From positions 1 to 44,208 of the forward strand of contig CALXTE010000015.1 in NCBI GenBank assembly GCA_944391345.1: a DNA stretch of 44,208 nt. The letters are read 5' to 3'. The notes under the pieces were generated by a model. It saw nothing but the letters and a program-made list of their open reading frames with translations. It did no database searches and had not been told where the DNA came from. Shown here piece by piece: positions 1-8,335 of the stretch. Within the stretch, counting starts at the first letter, position 1, and each line of letters opens with the position of its first letter. A program made the position numbers and the translations under genes. Source of the DNA: an uncultured Alphaproteobacteria bacterium. GTDB taxonomy: Bacteria; Pseudomonadota; Alphaproteobacteria; RF32; CAG-239.

Positions 1-95
1 GCCGATGCCATTTGCTTAATTCCATTTAACTTTCCCCCGGGACTTTTTTACTTGTCCAATTTTTGGGGGACAGTTCAGCAATCGGGGTTTTTTAT

Positions 96-129
96 AAAAA
101 AAGGCGCTTGATTTTCAAGCACCTTTTTA
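96..129 (-). terminator. Rho-independent terminator
   Basis: On the minus strand GGTGCTTG and CAAGCGCC pair (one G-U pair) around a five-base loop and are followed by a run of T. It lies directly after the stop codon of the minus-strand gene at 131-766, so it is best read as the end of that transcript. Confidence 0.75.
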
Positions 130-130
130 G

Positions 131-766
131 TCATTGCAAATTTTTTATCACGGTTGTTACCCAACTTCCCTGGTTTGGATTAATTGTCAAAAGCTTAATA
201 ATCTTGACTTTGATATCAGGATAAATATCCACTAATCCGACATTGGCCGTAAAGAACAAAACAGCACGTTCACAGTTTGTGTCCTTAATCACATCAAGAT
301 GCTTAGCCAAAGCTAAAACCATGGAATAATAATTATTTGACTTTGTTTTTTTCACAAAATCAAGCACATACTCGCTTGATAAAATTGTGTAAATAGCATC
401 CCAGTTCCAATTAAACATATTAATAGAGCTATATCCGCTGACATTAGCTTCAACATGAGCTTTCACAAAATCAAAGAAGAGATTTTCACAGTTTTTCAAA
501 ATTTCCGGATGCTTGGCAATAAGATTATAAAAAATACTAATCTGAGCATCAGGATTTTTAATAAAGTCAGTAAAGCTTTTGGGAAAATCTTTTACAAACA
601 ACAGCTGAGCCTGGTCGAGCATAACCATAGCTGATTGATGAATCACAGCCAGATGATAACAATCTTTTGGACTAACCATAGATGGCAAAGCCAGCAAAGC
701 TTCCTCAGATTTTTCTAAAGAAAGCGCCGCGCTTTCATAAAAAGTCGCAATTTGTTCAACATTCAT
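131..766 (-). CDS. Hypothetical protein, 211 aa
   Basis: I do not recognise this protein. It is predicted to be soluble, without a signal peptide or clear membrane segment, mostly helical with many hydrophobic residues, and slightly acidic at the N-terminus. The ATG start gives a protein beginning MNVEQIATFYES; no strong ribosome binding site is visible in front of it. It is the second gene of a minus-strand pair behind the HAD phosphatase at 818-1501, with a gap of about 50 bases, and is followed directly by a good terminator. Sharing a transcript with a phosphatase is inferred from this spacing and gives no functional clue. The length, intact frame and terminator support a real gene. Confidence 0.6.
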   Translation of the reverse strand: MNVEQIATFYESAALSLEKSEEALLALPSMVSPKDCYHLAVIHQSAMVMLDQAQLLFVKDFPKSFTDFIKNPDAQISIFYNLIAKHPEILKNCENLFFDFVKAHVEANVSGYSSINMFNWNWDAIYTILSSEYVLDFVKKTKSNNYYSMVLALAKHLDVIKDTNCERAVLFFTANVGLVDIYPDIKVKIIKLLTINPNQGSWVTTVIKNLQ

Positions 767-817
767 ATGATAATAATTTTAAGTTAATAATAAAAATAAG
801 CGAAAAGAAATCTAAGC

Positions 818-1501
818 TTAAACTTTTTTCTTGTCAAACAAAAATTGCTTAAGCTCGCCCATAGAATAAAAAATATTTTGGATTCCGAGTGCCTTAACCT
901 TATCAATATAGGCTTGATGCTGATAAATTTCACTGCCTAAAAATGCCACAACCGACATCTTGGCACGAATTGCCGCAGTCATACCGGCAATAGAATCTTC
1001 AATCACAAGACAGTCTTGCGGTTTTTCGCCCATTTTATCAGCAGCATAAAGAAAGAGGTCAGGCTCAGGCTTTCCGCGTTTAACACAGTCAACGGTAAAA
1101 ATATGTTCATCAGGAATAATGCCGCGAATACCGATAACATCAATTTTGTGAATTGTTTTTGAGCGAATACCACCGGTTGCAATACATTGTTTAAAATTTT
1201 TGTTTTTGAGGATATCAAGCACGCCGTCAAAAAGATCGAGCCCTTCCGTATCCATAGACTTTATATCTATATCCAAAACATCATCCCAAAACTTATCGTC
1301 TGTTTCATACCCCATTTTTTGAAGAATAATTTTTTTTGTGCTGTCGCTGGTTCCACCAAAATAAGAATTTATTTCATCAAAGGATAAATCGAGTCCAAGA
1401 CGGTCCTTAAAGTAAGCCTGACGATTTTTGAGCCAAACTTTTTCTGAATCAGCAATCACCCCATCAAAATCCCATATAAGCAACTTAAAATTATTAATCA
1501 T
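818..1501 (-). CDS. HAD-superfamily hydrolase (phosphatase/phosphomutase-like), 227 aa
   Basis: This is a cytosolic haloacid dehalogenase-type hydrolase. Motif I, WDFDGVIADSE, supplies the nucleophile Asp11 and acid/base Asp13. Motif II is the Thr of CIATGG, the motif III lysine is in RGKPEPD, and motif IV is VIEDSIAGM. The helical cap between motifs I and II is that of subclass I (phosphoglycolate phosphatase and beta-phosphoglucomutase relatives). The substrate cannot be read from sequence. An AAGG-type ribosome binding site precedes the ATG. The protein is clearly paralogous to the one at 4083-4775: both share CIATGG, GKPxPDLFL and VIEDS in the same spacing. The two genes flank mnmE and a third HAD gene. 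Confidence 0.85.
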   Translation of the reverse strand: MINNFKLLIWDFDGVIADSEKVWLKNRQAYFKDRLGLDLSFDEINSYFGGTSDSTKKIILQKMGYETDDKFWDDVLDIDIKSMDTEGLDLFDGVLDILKNKNFKQCIATGGIRSKTIHKIDVIGIRGIIPDEHIFTVDCVKRGKPEPDLFLYAADKMGEKPQDCLVIEDSIAGMTAAIRAKMSVVAFLGSEIYQHQAYIDKVKALGIQNIFYSMGELKQFLFDKKKV

Positions 1502-1560
1502 AAAATTTACAACCTTTTCAAGAAAAATATTGACCTCGTCTAAAGCTCACAGAGAGGAAT

Positions 1561-1590
1561 TTGACTCATTCTATGACATCTTTATTAACT
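1561..1590 (+). promoter_or_regulatory. Candidate promoter upstream of mnmE
   Basis: TTGACT and TTAACT are separated by 18 bases, about 100 bases before the mnmE start codon. The -10 match is poor. The 185-base gap also contains a short AGGC/GCCT stem followed by T residues at about 1613-1635. No other feature is visible in the gap. Confidence 0.3.
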
Positions 1591-1686
1591 TTCGATAAAC
1601 AAGCGCTCCATGAGGCTAAAAAACGCCTTTTTTAAGACTTGCATAAAAGAACGAATTTTATTATACCAAAGAGTAAGGAGAACAAA

Positions 1687-3030
1687 ATGGATAATAAAAC
1701 AATTTATGCCTTATCAACCGTCAGCGGCAAATCTGGCGTTGCCGTTATCAGAATTTCAGGTGACCGCGCTTTGGAAGCGGTTCGGCTGATGACAAAAATC
1801 ACCGATAAAGAAATAAAACCGCGTTATGCTTATTACACAAAATTAAGAGATGTTAAAAACGCTCAGGTAATAGATAATGTTCTGATGTTATATTTCAAAG
1901 CGCCGAATTCTTTTACCGGAGAAGACATTGTTGAATTTCATACCCATGGTTCTCGAGCCGTTATTGCCAGTGTAATTAAAAATCTTGGAATGATAGATGG
2001 CTTTCGCTTGGCCGAAGCCGGAGAGTTTTCCAAACGCGCTTTTTATAATAATAAAATGGATTTGACCGAGGCTGAAGGCTTAGCCGATTTAATAGACGCC
2101 GAAACCGAAGCCCAACAAAAATATGCCCTGCGCCAAATGGAAGGAAATTTAAAAAACATCTATGAGGAATGGCGCTCCGAGCTAGTTGAGATTGAAGCTT
2201 ATCTTGAAGCCTTCATTGATTTTCCGGAAGAAGAAATACCGGATGATATTACCAAAAAAATCGAAAACAGTGTATTTAAATTGCAAAAAGCGATTGAAGA
2301 ACACTTGTCAGCCGACAAAATCGGTGAAAGATTAAGAGAGGGATTCCGTGTTGTGATTGTCGGCCGCCCAAACGCCGGAAAATCAAGCTTGCTTAATGCG
2401 ATTGCCAAAAGAGATGTGGTGATTGTTTCAGACATTGCCGGCACAACGCGTGACGCGATTGATATACACTTAGACTTAAAAGGCTATCCGGTCATTATAA
2501 CCGACACCGCCGGAATCCGAGAAACCGAAGAAGCTATTGAAAAGCAAGGGGTCGAGATTGCTTATAAAAAAATCCAAGACGCCGATATGTTGATTGCGAT
2601 ATATGATGCCTCAACAGACAGTGTTCAGCTTTTTGATAATATTAAAAATAGCTTTGATGGCGAAATTATCTATGTTGCAAATAAGTGCGATAAATTAAGC
2701 GCGGAAGAAAAGCAACAACAAGATAAAGAAGGCCGCATTTTAATTTCGGCCAAAAATCATGACGGTATTGATAATCTGCTGAACAAAATCAGCGAAGTTA
2801 TTGCTGATAAATTTACCTCAAACTCAAATACGATTATCACCCGCGAGCGCTACCGTGAAGCTTTGAAAGAATGTCTTGATAATCTGAAAACCTTTAATTT
2901 GAATAAGGAAATCGAACTGAGTGCCGAAGATATTCGCCTTGCTGCCCGTGCAATTGGTAAAATTACCGGCCGCATAGAGGTTGAAGAAATCTTGGATAAA
3001 ATATTCGGTAGCTTTTGTATCGGAAAATAA
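1687..3030 (+). CDS. mnmE: tRNA uridine-5-carboxymethylaminomethyl modification GTPase MnmE
   Basis: MnmE works with MnmG to install the (carboxymethyl)aminomethyl group on U34 of tRNAs reading NNA/NNG codons. The N-terminal tetrahydrofolate-binding domain covers about residues 1-115. A helical domain is interrupted by the G domain, which has the P-loop GRPNAGKS at about 226-233 and DIAGTTRD and DTAG behind it. The protein ends in the family signature FCIGK, whose cysteine is catalytic. The start chosen is the ATG at 1687, preceded by AAGGAG, rather than an in-frame TTG 48 bases upstream; the result is 447 aa, normal for the family. One copy of the GTATTTAAA motif lies inside it (SVFK) and two more just after its stop. 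Confidence 0.97.
   Translation: MDNKTIYALSTVSGKSGVAVIRISGDRALEAVRLMTKITDKEIKPRYAYYTKLRDVKNAQVIDNVLMLYFKAPNSFTGEDIVEFHTHGSRAVIASVIKNLGMIDGFRLAEAGEFSKRAFYNNKMDLTEAEGLADLIDAETEAQQKYALRQMEGNLKNIYEEWRSELVEIEAYLEAFIDFPEEEIPDDITKKIENSVFKLQKAIEEHLSADKIGERLREGFRVVIVGRPNAGKSSLLNAIAKRDVVIVSDIAGTTRDAIDIHLDLKGYPVIITDTAGIRETEEAIEKQGVEIAYKKIQDADMLIAIYDASTDSVQLFDNIKNSFDGEIIYVANKCDKLSAEEKQQQDKEGRILISAKNHDGIDNLLNKISEVIADKFTSNSNTIITRERYREALKECLDNLKTFNLNKEIELSAEDIRLAARAIGKITGRIEVEEILDKIFGSFCIGK
2267..2280 (+). repeat. GTATTTAAA motif copy 1 (inside mnmE)
   Basis: Reads ACAGTGTATTTAAA, in the frame giving N-S-V-F-K in MnmE. It is one of 14 plus-strand copies of the motif in the window. Confidence 0.75.
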
Positions 3031-3034
3031 ATAA

Positions 3035-3048
3035 ACACTGTATTTAAA
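3035..3048 (+). repeat. GTATTTAAA motif copy 2 (after mnmE)
   Basis: Reads ACACTGTATTTAAA and begins five bases after the mnmE stop codon. Noncoding copy. Confidence 0.8.
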
Positions 3049-3057
3049 AATTAAAAA

Positions 3058-3071
3058 ACACCGTATTTAAA
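3058..3071 (+). repeat. GTATTTAAA motif copy 3 (after mnmE)
   Basis: Reads ACACCGTATTTAAA followed by C. It lies 23 bases after copy 2 in the same orientation, in the mnmE-HAD intergenic gap. Confidence 0.8.
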
Positions 3072-3143
3072 CTCTATAATTTTAAAAGTATTGTTAAAAG
3101 GCTAAAAATGGAGTAAACTAAAAAAACAAGGTGGGAGATAGAA

Positions 3144-4100
3144 ATGTCCCAAGAAAAAACAAATAATAAAGAAGATAAAAAACAAGCTGTCATATTAGAC
3201 GTTGACGGCGTTTTAAACAGTTATTCTAACAGCCGATTTTATTTTCAGTTTATATTTAAGAGTTTTAGAAATATGGCAAAAGTCCGCAGCCGAAAAGAGC
3301 TGCTGAAAGAACTTCCGAAATTAAAAAAGCACGGTGGACCGAATGCCCTATTCTCTTTTGCCAAAGAATTTTGTAGGGATGATGATACTTTTGAAGCCTA
3401 TAAAAATAATTTAATTAACAGTCTGAATTTTAATTTGATAAAACATGATCCTTCTCTTCGGCGTATGATGAAAAATTTAAGCAACTATGGAGATATTTGC
3501 GTTAGAAGCGACGGCTTAACAGATATATCTTACGCGGCATGGCAAAGAGTAATTGAGGACAGACCTTCCGCCAGTATTAAATATCATTTGAAAACCAACA
3601 AAAACAGCGAAACTTTCCGAACAACGGATTTTAATAATCAAAACATCACTATAAGCGGTATCGAAGATAACGGTTTTAATGTAAAAACGGATTTAGAAAG
3701 CTGGAAAAAGTTTTCTGATAAGCATAAGATAGATTTAGATAAATCGGTTTTAATTGATGACAGTCGCGACAATCTTGATACGGCAAAAAAATTAAACATG
3801 ACAACGGTTCATATCAGCAAACTTGATAGCTTATTGCAAGGAACGGGATTGGGAACAATCTATAATCACAGCCTATCGGATATTTTGGGTGAGAGATTAA
3901 GCTCAACCTTAAAAAGACTAAAAATTTCATACGGTAAAAAGGTTGATTTAAAACAATTGTTCAAAGCCCTACTGCAAGGAAAGTCCGAAGAAAAAAAACA
4001 GCCAACGCCCTTCGAAATAACTTATCCTTCGAGCGTTAAAACAATGTATTTAAACTTTTTTTTTGAAAAAAATACACCGTATTTAAACTCTTTTTGGTAA
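3144..4100 (+). CDS. HAD-like hydrolase, 318 aa
   Basis: The N-terminus has a HAD motif I, AVILDVDGVLNS (Asp19, Asp21). A motif IV-like VLIDDSRDNLDTA lies near residues 210-222, followed by a short strand as in the HAD fold. Motifs II and III are less obvious, so the enzyme class is uncertain. The long insert between motifs is rich in Lys and Phe. GGGAG precedes the ATG at good spacing. The last residues, from KTMYLNFFF to TPYLNSFW, are encoded by two copies of the GTATTTAAA motif, so the C-terminal tail looks like a read-through of repeat DNA rather than a conserved domain. It overlaps the convergent gene at 4083-4775 by 18 bases. Confidence 0.75.
   Translation: MSQEKTNNKEDKKQAVILDVDGVLNSYSNSRFYFQFIFKSFRNMAKVRSRKELLKELPKLKKHGGPNALFSFAKEFCRDDDTFEAYKNNLINSLNFNLIKHDPSLRRMMKNLSNYGDICVRSDGLTDISYAAWQRVIEDRPSASIKYHLKTNKNSETFRTTDFNNQNITISGIEDNGFNVKTDLESWKKFSDKHKIDLDKSVLIDDSRDNLDTAKKLNMTTVHISKLDSLLQGTGLGTIYNHSLSDILGERLSSTLKRLKISYGKKVDLKQLFKALLQGKSEEKKQPTPFEITYPSSVKTMYLNFFFEKNTPYLNSFW
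4041..4054 (+). repeat. GTATTTAAA motif copy 4 (3' end of HAD gene)
   Basis: Reads ACAATGTATTTAAA followed by C, translated as T-M-Y-L-N at the tail of the HAD protein. It is the only copy with A at position 4. Confidence 0.7.
4074..4087 (+). repeat. GTATTTAAA motif copy 5 (ends of two convergent genes)
   Basis: Reads ACACCGTATTTAAA followed by C. On the plus strand it encodes T-P-Y-L-N of the HAD protein. On the minus strand its complement supplies the TAA stop codon of the convergent HAD gene. Confidence 0.8.
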
Positions 4101-4775
4101 AGATTTTTTCTCATATTCATGAATAAGTGCTTCATGTAAATCTTCCATTGTTTCAAAAACATTATCCGCATCGGTTTTAATGCAAATGTTACGATAGGCA
4201 TCATTATTATTAGCCTCGGCACCGATAAAAGCAAAAACTTTCATACCGGCGCGTTTTCCGGCCTTAATTCCATCAAGTGAATCCTCAATCACAAAACATT
4301 CATGTATGGGATACCCCATTTTTTTAGCCGCTAAAAGAAACAAATCGGGCGCGGGTTTACCATGTTGAACCATATCAGCCGTAAAACAATTTTCTTTTGA
4401 AAAATAACAATCAATTCCGACGGCATGATTTTTTGTGTTGTTCTGATATTCAGTACCACCTGTTGCGATACATTGAGTAAAGCGTGAATCCTTAAAAATC
4501 TCCTCAACACCTTTTGTTAAAGTTAGAAGATTTTTCATACCATAATCATGAAGTTTATTGAGCTTATCCTTAAAACCATCATCAATTTTAAGATTCGGAA
4601 AAGATTTCTCAAGACGTACAACCTTATCTTTTTCTGAAATTCCGATAAGCAAATTTCTTTTTTCTTGTTCGCTAAGAATTATATTTTTCTCGCTTTTTAA
4701 CAGCTTTGCCCAGTTATTCGCCCAAATGCCGTCACTGTCACAAATAACGCCGTCAAAGTCCCAAATAATCAGCAT
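4083..4775 (-). CDS. HAD-superfamily hydrolase (phosphatase/phosphomutase-like), 230 aa
   Basis: Cytosolic HAD subclass I hydrolase, paralogous to the gene at 818-1501. Motif I is IIWDFDGVICDSD (Asp6, Asp8), motif II is in CIATGG, the motif III lysine is in HGKPAPDLF, and motif IV is VIEDSLDGIKAG. The physiological substrate is unknown. The chosen start is the ATG at 4775, with AGGAG 10 bases upstream; an in-frame TTG at 4784 sits too close to that site. The stop codon falls inside a copy of the GTATTTAAA motif, and the gene overlaps the convergent plus-strand HAD gene by 18 bases. The upstream side faces mnmG divergently. Confidence 0.85.
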   Translation of the reverse strand: MLIIWDFDGVICDSDGIWANNWAKLLKSEKNIILSEQEKRNLLIGISEKDKVVRLEKSFPNLKIDDGFKDKLNKLHDYGMKNLLTLTKGVEEIFKDSRFTQCIATGGTEYQNNTKNHAVGIDCYFSKENCFTADMVQHGKPAPDLFLLAAKKMGYPIHECFVIEDSLDGIKAGKRAGMKVFAFIGAEANNNDAYRNICIKTDADNVFETMEDLHEALIHEYEKKSLPKRV

Positions 4776-4845
4776 GATAAACAATCTCCTTTTTCATATC
4801 AAATTAGCACGATTTTATTAATATAAGATTATAACAACAATAAAT

Positions 4846-4859
4846 ACACTGTATTTAAA
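4846..4859 (+). repeat. GTATTTAAA motif copy 6 (upstream of mnmG)
   Basis: Reads ACACTGTATTTAAA followed by C, in the divergent gap between the HAD gene and mnmG. The bases around it, AAATACACTGTATTT, also make a small imperfect palindrome. Apart from this copy and AT-rich DNA I see no convincing feature in the gap at 4776-4981. Confidence 0.8.
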
Positions 4860-4981
4860 CTTACACCATGAATTTCTTGTAAAAAAATCATAAAAAATAA
4901 GGGCTTGAGACTTTAAAACACTTGCCAAAAGCCACAAACTGTTGTAGTCAATAATCAAACTTAAATTTAAGGCAATCAGAA

Positions 4982-6826
4982 ATGAATAACTACGATGTAA
5001 TTGTTGTCGGCGGAGGACACGCCGGATGTGAAGCTTGTGCCGCTGCAGCCAGAATGGGAGCGAAGACTGCTCTTATCACCCATAAAATTTCAACGATTGG
5101 AGAAATGTCTTGCAATCCGGCTATTGGCGGATTAGGAAAAGGACATCTTGTCCGTGAGATTGACGCGCTTGATGGATTAATGGGGCGTGTGATTGATAAA
5201 GCTGGAATTCAGTTTCGTATGCTAAACGCCTCAAAAGGGCCGGCTGTCCGTGGTCCGAGAGCGCAAGCCGATAGAGAATTATATCGTAAATATATGCTTG
5301 AAGCTTTACAAAATCAGGAAAATTTAGATATTATTGAAGCCGCAGCCGAAGGCTTGATAATTGATAACAACAAAGTTAAGGGCATAATCTTGGCCAATGG
5401 TGACAAGATAGAAGCTAAAGCAGTTATTTTAACATCAGGAACATTTTTAAACGGGGTTATGTTTACCGGCCATCAGGCAACGGTCGGCGGCCGAATTGGT
5501 GAAATTTCTTGTGCCGGTATAACACCGTATTTAAACAGCTTGGGACTAAAAGTCGGCCGTTTGAAAACCGGAACCCCTGCCCGCTTGAATGGGAAAACTA
5601 TTAACTGGAATATATTACCCAAACAAGCCGGTGATGAAAATCCCGTTCCTTTTTCTTTCCTGACAACTTCCCTACCCCAACGCCAGATTGAATGCGGTGT
5701 GACCAGAACAAATGAAAAAACGCATAAAATTATCCACGATAATTTTGAAAAATGCGCCTTGTTTTCAGGTCTGATAAAAGGTATTGGTCCACGCTATTGC
5801 CCAAGCATTGAGGACAAGCTGGTAAAATTTCCGGACCGTGACAGTCATCAAGTCTTTTTGGAGCCGGAAGGTTATAACACGGATGTTGTCTATCCGAACG
5901 GAATATCAACATCGTTACCGGCAGATGTTCAGGAACAATTTATCCATACCATGGAAGGCCTAGAAAATGTAGAAATTTTACGTTATGCTTATGCAATTGA
6001 GTATGATTATGTTGATCCGCAAGAGTTAAACAATAAGCTTGAAGTTAAAAAGGCCTCTGGTCTGTTTTTGGCTGGACAAATTAACGGCACCACCGGTTAT
6101 GAGGAAGCCGCCGCTCAAGGATTGGTTGCTGGTGTTAATGCTGCCCTTTTAGCTTTAGGCAGAAACGAAAGTTTTTCCATCGACCGTAGCGAAGGTTATA
6201 TTGGTGTGATGATAGATGATTTAATCACCAAAGGTGTTGATGAACCATATCGTATGTTTACCTCACGTTCGGAATACCGCTTGCTACTTCGCGCAGATAA
6301 CGCTGATTTGCGTTTGACGGAAAAAGGGCATCAAATCGGTGTTGTCGGTGAAGAAAGATACAGTGTATTTAAAGCTAAAAAAGAGCAACTTGATAATTAT
6401 AGAGAAGAACTAAACAACCTTCAAACCAAATATTCGGTACTTGATTCTTTAGGTATAAAGGTCAAACAAGACGGCACCAAGAGAACCGCCTTTAATCTTA
6501 TGTCTTATGAAAATGTTTCACGTGAAACAATCAACACGATTTGGCCAGAATTAAAATCCATGCCGGATAATATTTTTGAACAACTGGATATCGAAGCGCG
6601 TTATTCTGGCTATATCAAAAGGCAAGAAGTCGATATTGAATTGTTCAAAAAAGATGAGAAATTAAAAATAAGAGAAGATATTGACTACAGCAAAATTGGA
6701 GGACTTTCGCGCGAGATGGTTCAAAAATTATCAAAAGTCAGACCATCAACAATTGGAGAGGCCTCACGCATTCCCGGCGTAACACCGGCGGCTATAACCG
6801 CTATCCTTGGATATATCAAACACTAA
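4982..6826 (+). CDS. mnmG: tRNA uridine-5-carboxymethylaminomethyl modification enzyme MnmG
   Basis: FAD-dependent partner of MnmE in wobble-uridine modification. The dinucleotide-binding GGGHAG lies at residues 10-15 after a beta strand. The signatures [14 protein letters not shown] and [11 protein letters not shown] are present, as is the conserved C-terminal domain ending in a helix ([11 protein letters not shown]). At 614 aa it has the normal length. The ATG follows AAGGC. A consensus parS palindrome lies in the gene at 6514-6529, encoding N-V-S-R-E-T-I, and two GTATTTAAA motif copies lie at 5522 and 6360. A third copy begins on the base immediately after the stop codon. Confidence 0.97.
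   Translation: MNNYDVIVVGGGHAGCEACAAAARMGAKTALITHKISTIGEMSCNPAIGGLGKGHLVREIDALDGLMGRVIDKAGIQFRMLNASKGPAVRGPRAQADRELYRKYMLEALQNQENLDIIEAAAEGLIIDNNKVKGIILANGDKIEAKAVILTSGTFLNGVMFTGHQATVGGRIGEISCAGITPYLNSLGLKVGRLKTGTPARLNGKTINWNILPKQAGDENPVPFSFLTTSLPQRQIECGVTRTNEKTHKIIHDNFEKCALFSGLIKGIGPRYCPSIEDKLVKFPDRDSHQVFLEPEGYNTDVVYPNGISTSLPADVQEQFIHTMEGLENVEILRYAYAIEYDYVDPQELNNKLEVKKASGLFLAGQINGTTGYEEAAAQGLVAGVNAALLALGRNESFSIDRSEGYIGVMIDDLITKGVDEPYRMFTSRSEYRLLLRADNADLRLTEKGHQIGVVGEERYSVFKAKKEQLDNYREELNNLQTKYSVLDSLGIKVKQDGTKRTAFNLMSYENVSRETINTIWPELKSMPDNIFEQLDIEARYSGYIKRQEVDIELFKKDEKLKIREDIDYSKIGGLSREMVQKLSKVRPSTIGEASRIPGVTPAAITAILGYIKH
5522..5535 (+). repeat. GTATTTAAA motif copy 7 (inside mnmG)
   Basis: Reads ACACCGTATTTAAA followed by C, in the frame T-P-Y-L-N, just before the conserved GRLKTGTPA segment of MnmG. 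Confidence 0.75.
6360..6373 (+). repeat. GTATTTAAA motif copy 8 (inside mnmG)
   Basis: Reads ACAGTGTATTTAAA in the frame Y-S-V-F-K of MnmG, a different frame from copy 7 in the same gene. Confidence 0.75.
6514..6529. promoter_or_regulatory. parS: parS site 1 (within mnmG)
   Basis: A perfect 16-base palindrome, TGTTTCACGTGAAACA, matching the known chromosomal ParB-binding consensus. It is read as N-V-S-R-E-T-I within MnmG. parA and parB lie 2.5-4.3 kb downstream. ParB-CTP clamps are expected to load here for origin segregation (family knowledge). Confidence 0.95.
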
Positions 6827-6840
6827 ACACTGTATTTAAA
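6827..6840 (+). repeat. GTATTTAAA motif copy 9 (after mnmG)
   Basis: Reads ACACTGTATTTAAA followed by C. It starts on the first base after the mnmG stop codon and ends 14 bases before the ATG of the next gene. Confidence 0.8.
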
Positions 6841-6854
6841 CTTTGGAAAACACT

Positions 6855-7472
6855 ATGAAAGGCTATCCGAACAGAGAACAGGCTTTATCAATCTGGCAAG
6901 AGGGTTTGAATTTCAGAATCACAAACTATGGTTTTGATGTTGCTGATGAATATGTTTTTCATACCAAAGGAATTGCTGAAAGCTGTGAGATAATTGCTAA
7001 GCAAATTTCAGAACTAAATGCAGAAAAAGCCTATGTTCTTGGCCTACTCCATGATTATGGAAAAAAATATCCTGAAAAAGAATTAGGTAGATTCCATGGT
7101 CGCTATGGCTATGAAGAGATGATGCAAATGGGATTTCCGGATGTAGCTCGCGTATGCTTGACTCATAGCTTTTACGCCTCAGATTTTAACAAAGACGACT
7201 ACAAAAATTATTCTTCAACAGATTTAGATTGGGCAAAAGATAAGCTGAAAAACATTGTTTTTGATGACTATGATAGATTGGTTCAACTCTGTGATATGTT
7301 TTTTGAGGGACTTAATAAAGTAACTTTTGAAAAAAGATTTGAAGGCATTATGAAGCGTCATAATCTTAGTTTTGATAATGTTAAAAATTTATATCGTCAT
7401 GCGGAAGAAAATAAAAAATATTTTGATATGAAATGCGGCACGGATGTTTATAAATTATTAGGCATTTTATGA
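6855..7472 (+). CDS. HD-domain phosphohydrolase, 205 aa
   Basis: A predicted cytosolic metal-dependent phosphohydrolase of the HD superfamily. The metal ligands visible are His36 (VFHTKG), His66-Asp67 (LLHDYGK), a downstream His in LTHSF and an Asp in QLCDMF. The arrangement resembles YqeK-type and other nucleotide-acting HD proteins, but the substrate cannot be assigned. The ATG at 6855 is preferred over an in-frame TTG at 6843; neither has a clear ribosome binding site, and motif copy 9 fills the space. The codons are notably AT-rich. Together with the next gene it separates mnmG from rsmG, which are usually adjacent. Confidence 0.75.
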   Translation: MKGYPNREQALSIWQEGLNFRITNYGFDVADEYVFHTKGIAESCEIIAKQISELNAEKAYVLGLLHDYGKKYPEKELGRFHGRYGYEEMMQMGFPDVARVCLTHSFYASDFNKDDYKNYSSTDLDWAKDKLKNIVFDDYDRLVQLCDMFFEGLNKVTFEKRFEGIMKRHNLSFDNVKNLYRHAEENKKYFDMKCGTDVYKLLGIL

Positions 7473-7498
7473 TATACCCCTCTCAACGAGAGGTTAAA

Positions 7499-8335
7499 AT
7501 GCAAAAATTTTCTTATCATACACATACAAATTCTTTTGGCTTATTTGATGGTCGTAACACAGTTGAAGAAATGATAGAAGGCGCTTATAAAGCCGGTTAC
7601 ACCGAACTAGGAATATCAAATCATTTAATTTATCACCCGAATATGCATATCAGCTCTGAAGCACAGAAGAATGATAAAATGTTTCATGCCGATAAGCAAA
7701 AGGCCAAAGACATTATGACAGCCGTGGCCCAAGAAATTCGAGAAAAAGCAAAGAAGGCGCCGATAAAAGTTTATGTCGGATTTGAAGTTGATTTTTTTCC
7801 TTCAAAGAAATGGCGTGATGATTTTGAAAATATAATTTCAGAAGCAAAACCTGATTATTTAATTGGCTCGACCCATTTTATGCGTACACCTGATGAAAGT
7901 TTGGTTTTGAATCTTTATCATTTAAAAGAAAGTAATTGTCCTGAATCGGAAATAGACAAGCTTATGATTTGCTATTGGGAAAATATTATTGAATCGATTA
8001 AAAGCGGCTATTTTGATTTTATTGCACATTTAGATATATGCAAACTTTTCGGTTTAGGAATCGGGCCTAAATGGGATGAATTAAAAAGAAAAGTAATTGA
8101 TACGCTGGATAAATATCATCATCCTTATGAATTAAACACCAGCGGTTGGCGCAAAGTTGGAGAGCAGCACCCCCACCTCTGGATGATTGAAGAACTAAAT
8201 AAAAGAGATGTTCCAATAATTATAAGTGATGATGCTCATAAGGTTGAGCATATTGCGGGGGATTTTGATAAAGCAGAAGAGCTGCTTGCGGGCATAAATT
8301 ACAAAAATCGTTACAAACCAAATATAAAACTTTAA
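7499..8335 (+). CDS. PHP-domain phosphoesterase, histidinol-phosphatase-like, 278 aa
   Basis: A metal-dependent PHP-fold phosphoesterase related to HisJ-type histidinol phosphatases. Metal-ligand candidates run in family order: HTHT (His7, His9), SNHL, the Glu of GFEVDFF, STHF, the Asp/His of AHLDICK and SDDAH near the C-terminus. No other histidine-biosynthesis gene is in the window, so a role on a different phosphomonoester is equally possible. An in-frame ATG at 7469 overlaps the previous stop codon, but the ATG at 7499 has GAGAGG five bases upstream and puts the first PHP motif at the usual distance, so I chose it. It probably shares a transcript with the HD gene. Confidence 0.8.
   Translation: MQKFSYHTHTNSFGLFDGRNTVEEMIEGAYKAGYTELGISNHLIYHPNMHISSEAQKNDKMFHADKQKAKDIMTAVAQEIREKAKKAPIKVYVGFEVDFFPSKKWRDDFENIISEAKPDYLIGSTHFMRTPDESLVLNLYHLKESNCPESEIDKLMICYWENIIESIKSGYFDFIAHLDICKLFGLGIGPKWDELKRKVIDTLDKYHHPYELNTSGWRKVGEQHPHLWMIEELNKRDVPIIISDDAHKVEHIAGDFDKAEELLAGINYKNRYKPNIKL

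Noticed and set aside
1573-1635. A 20-codon open frame upstream of mnmE (MTSLLTFDKQALHEAKKRLF)
   Set aside because: It has no ribosome binding site, overlaps the candidate promoter and a weak hairpin, and matches nothing I know.
5727-5745. A replication origin with DnaA boxes in this window
   Set aside because: Only one near-match (TTATCCACG within mnmG) was found by eye, with no cluster. Proximity to parAB suggests an origin nearby, but this window does not show it.
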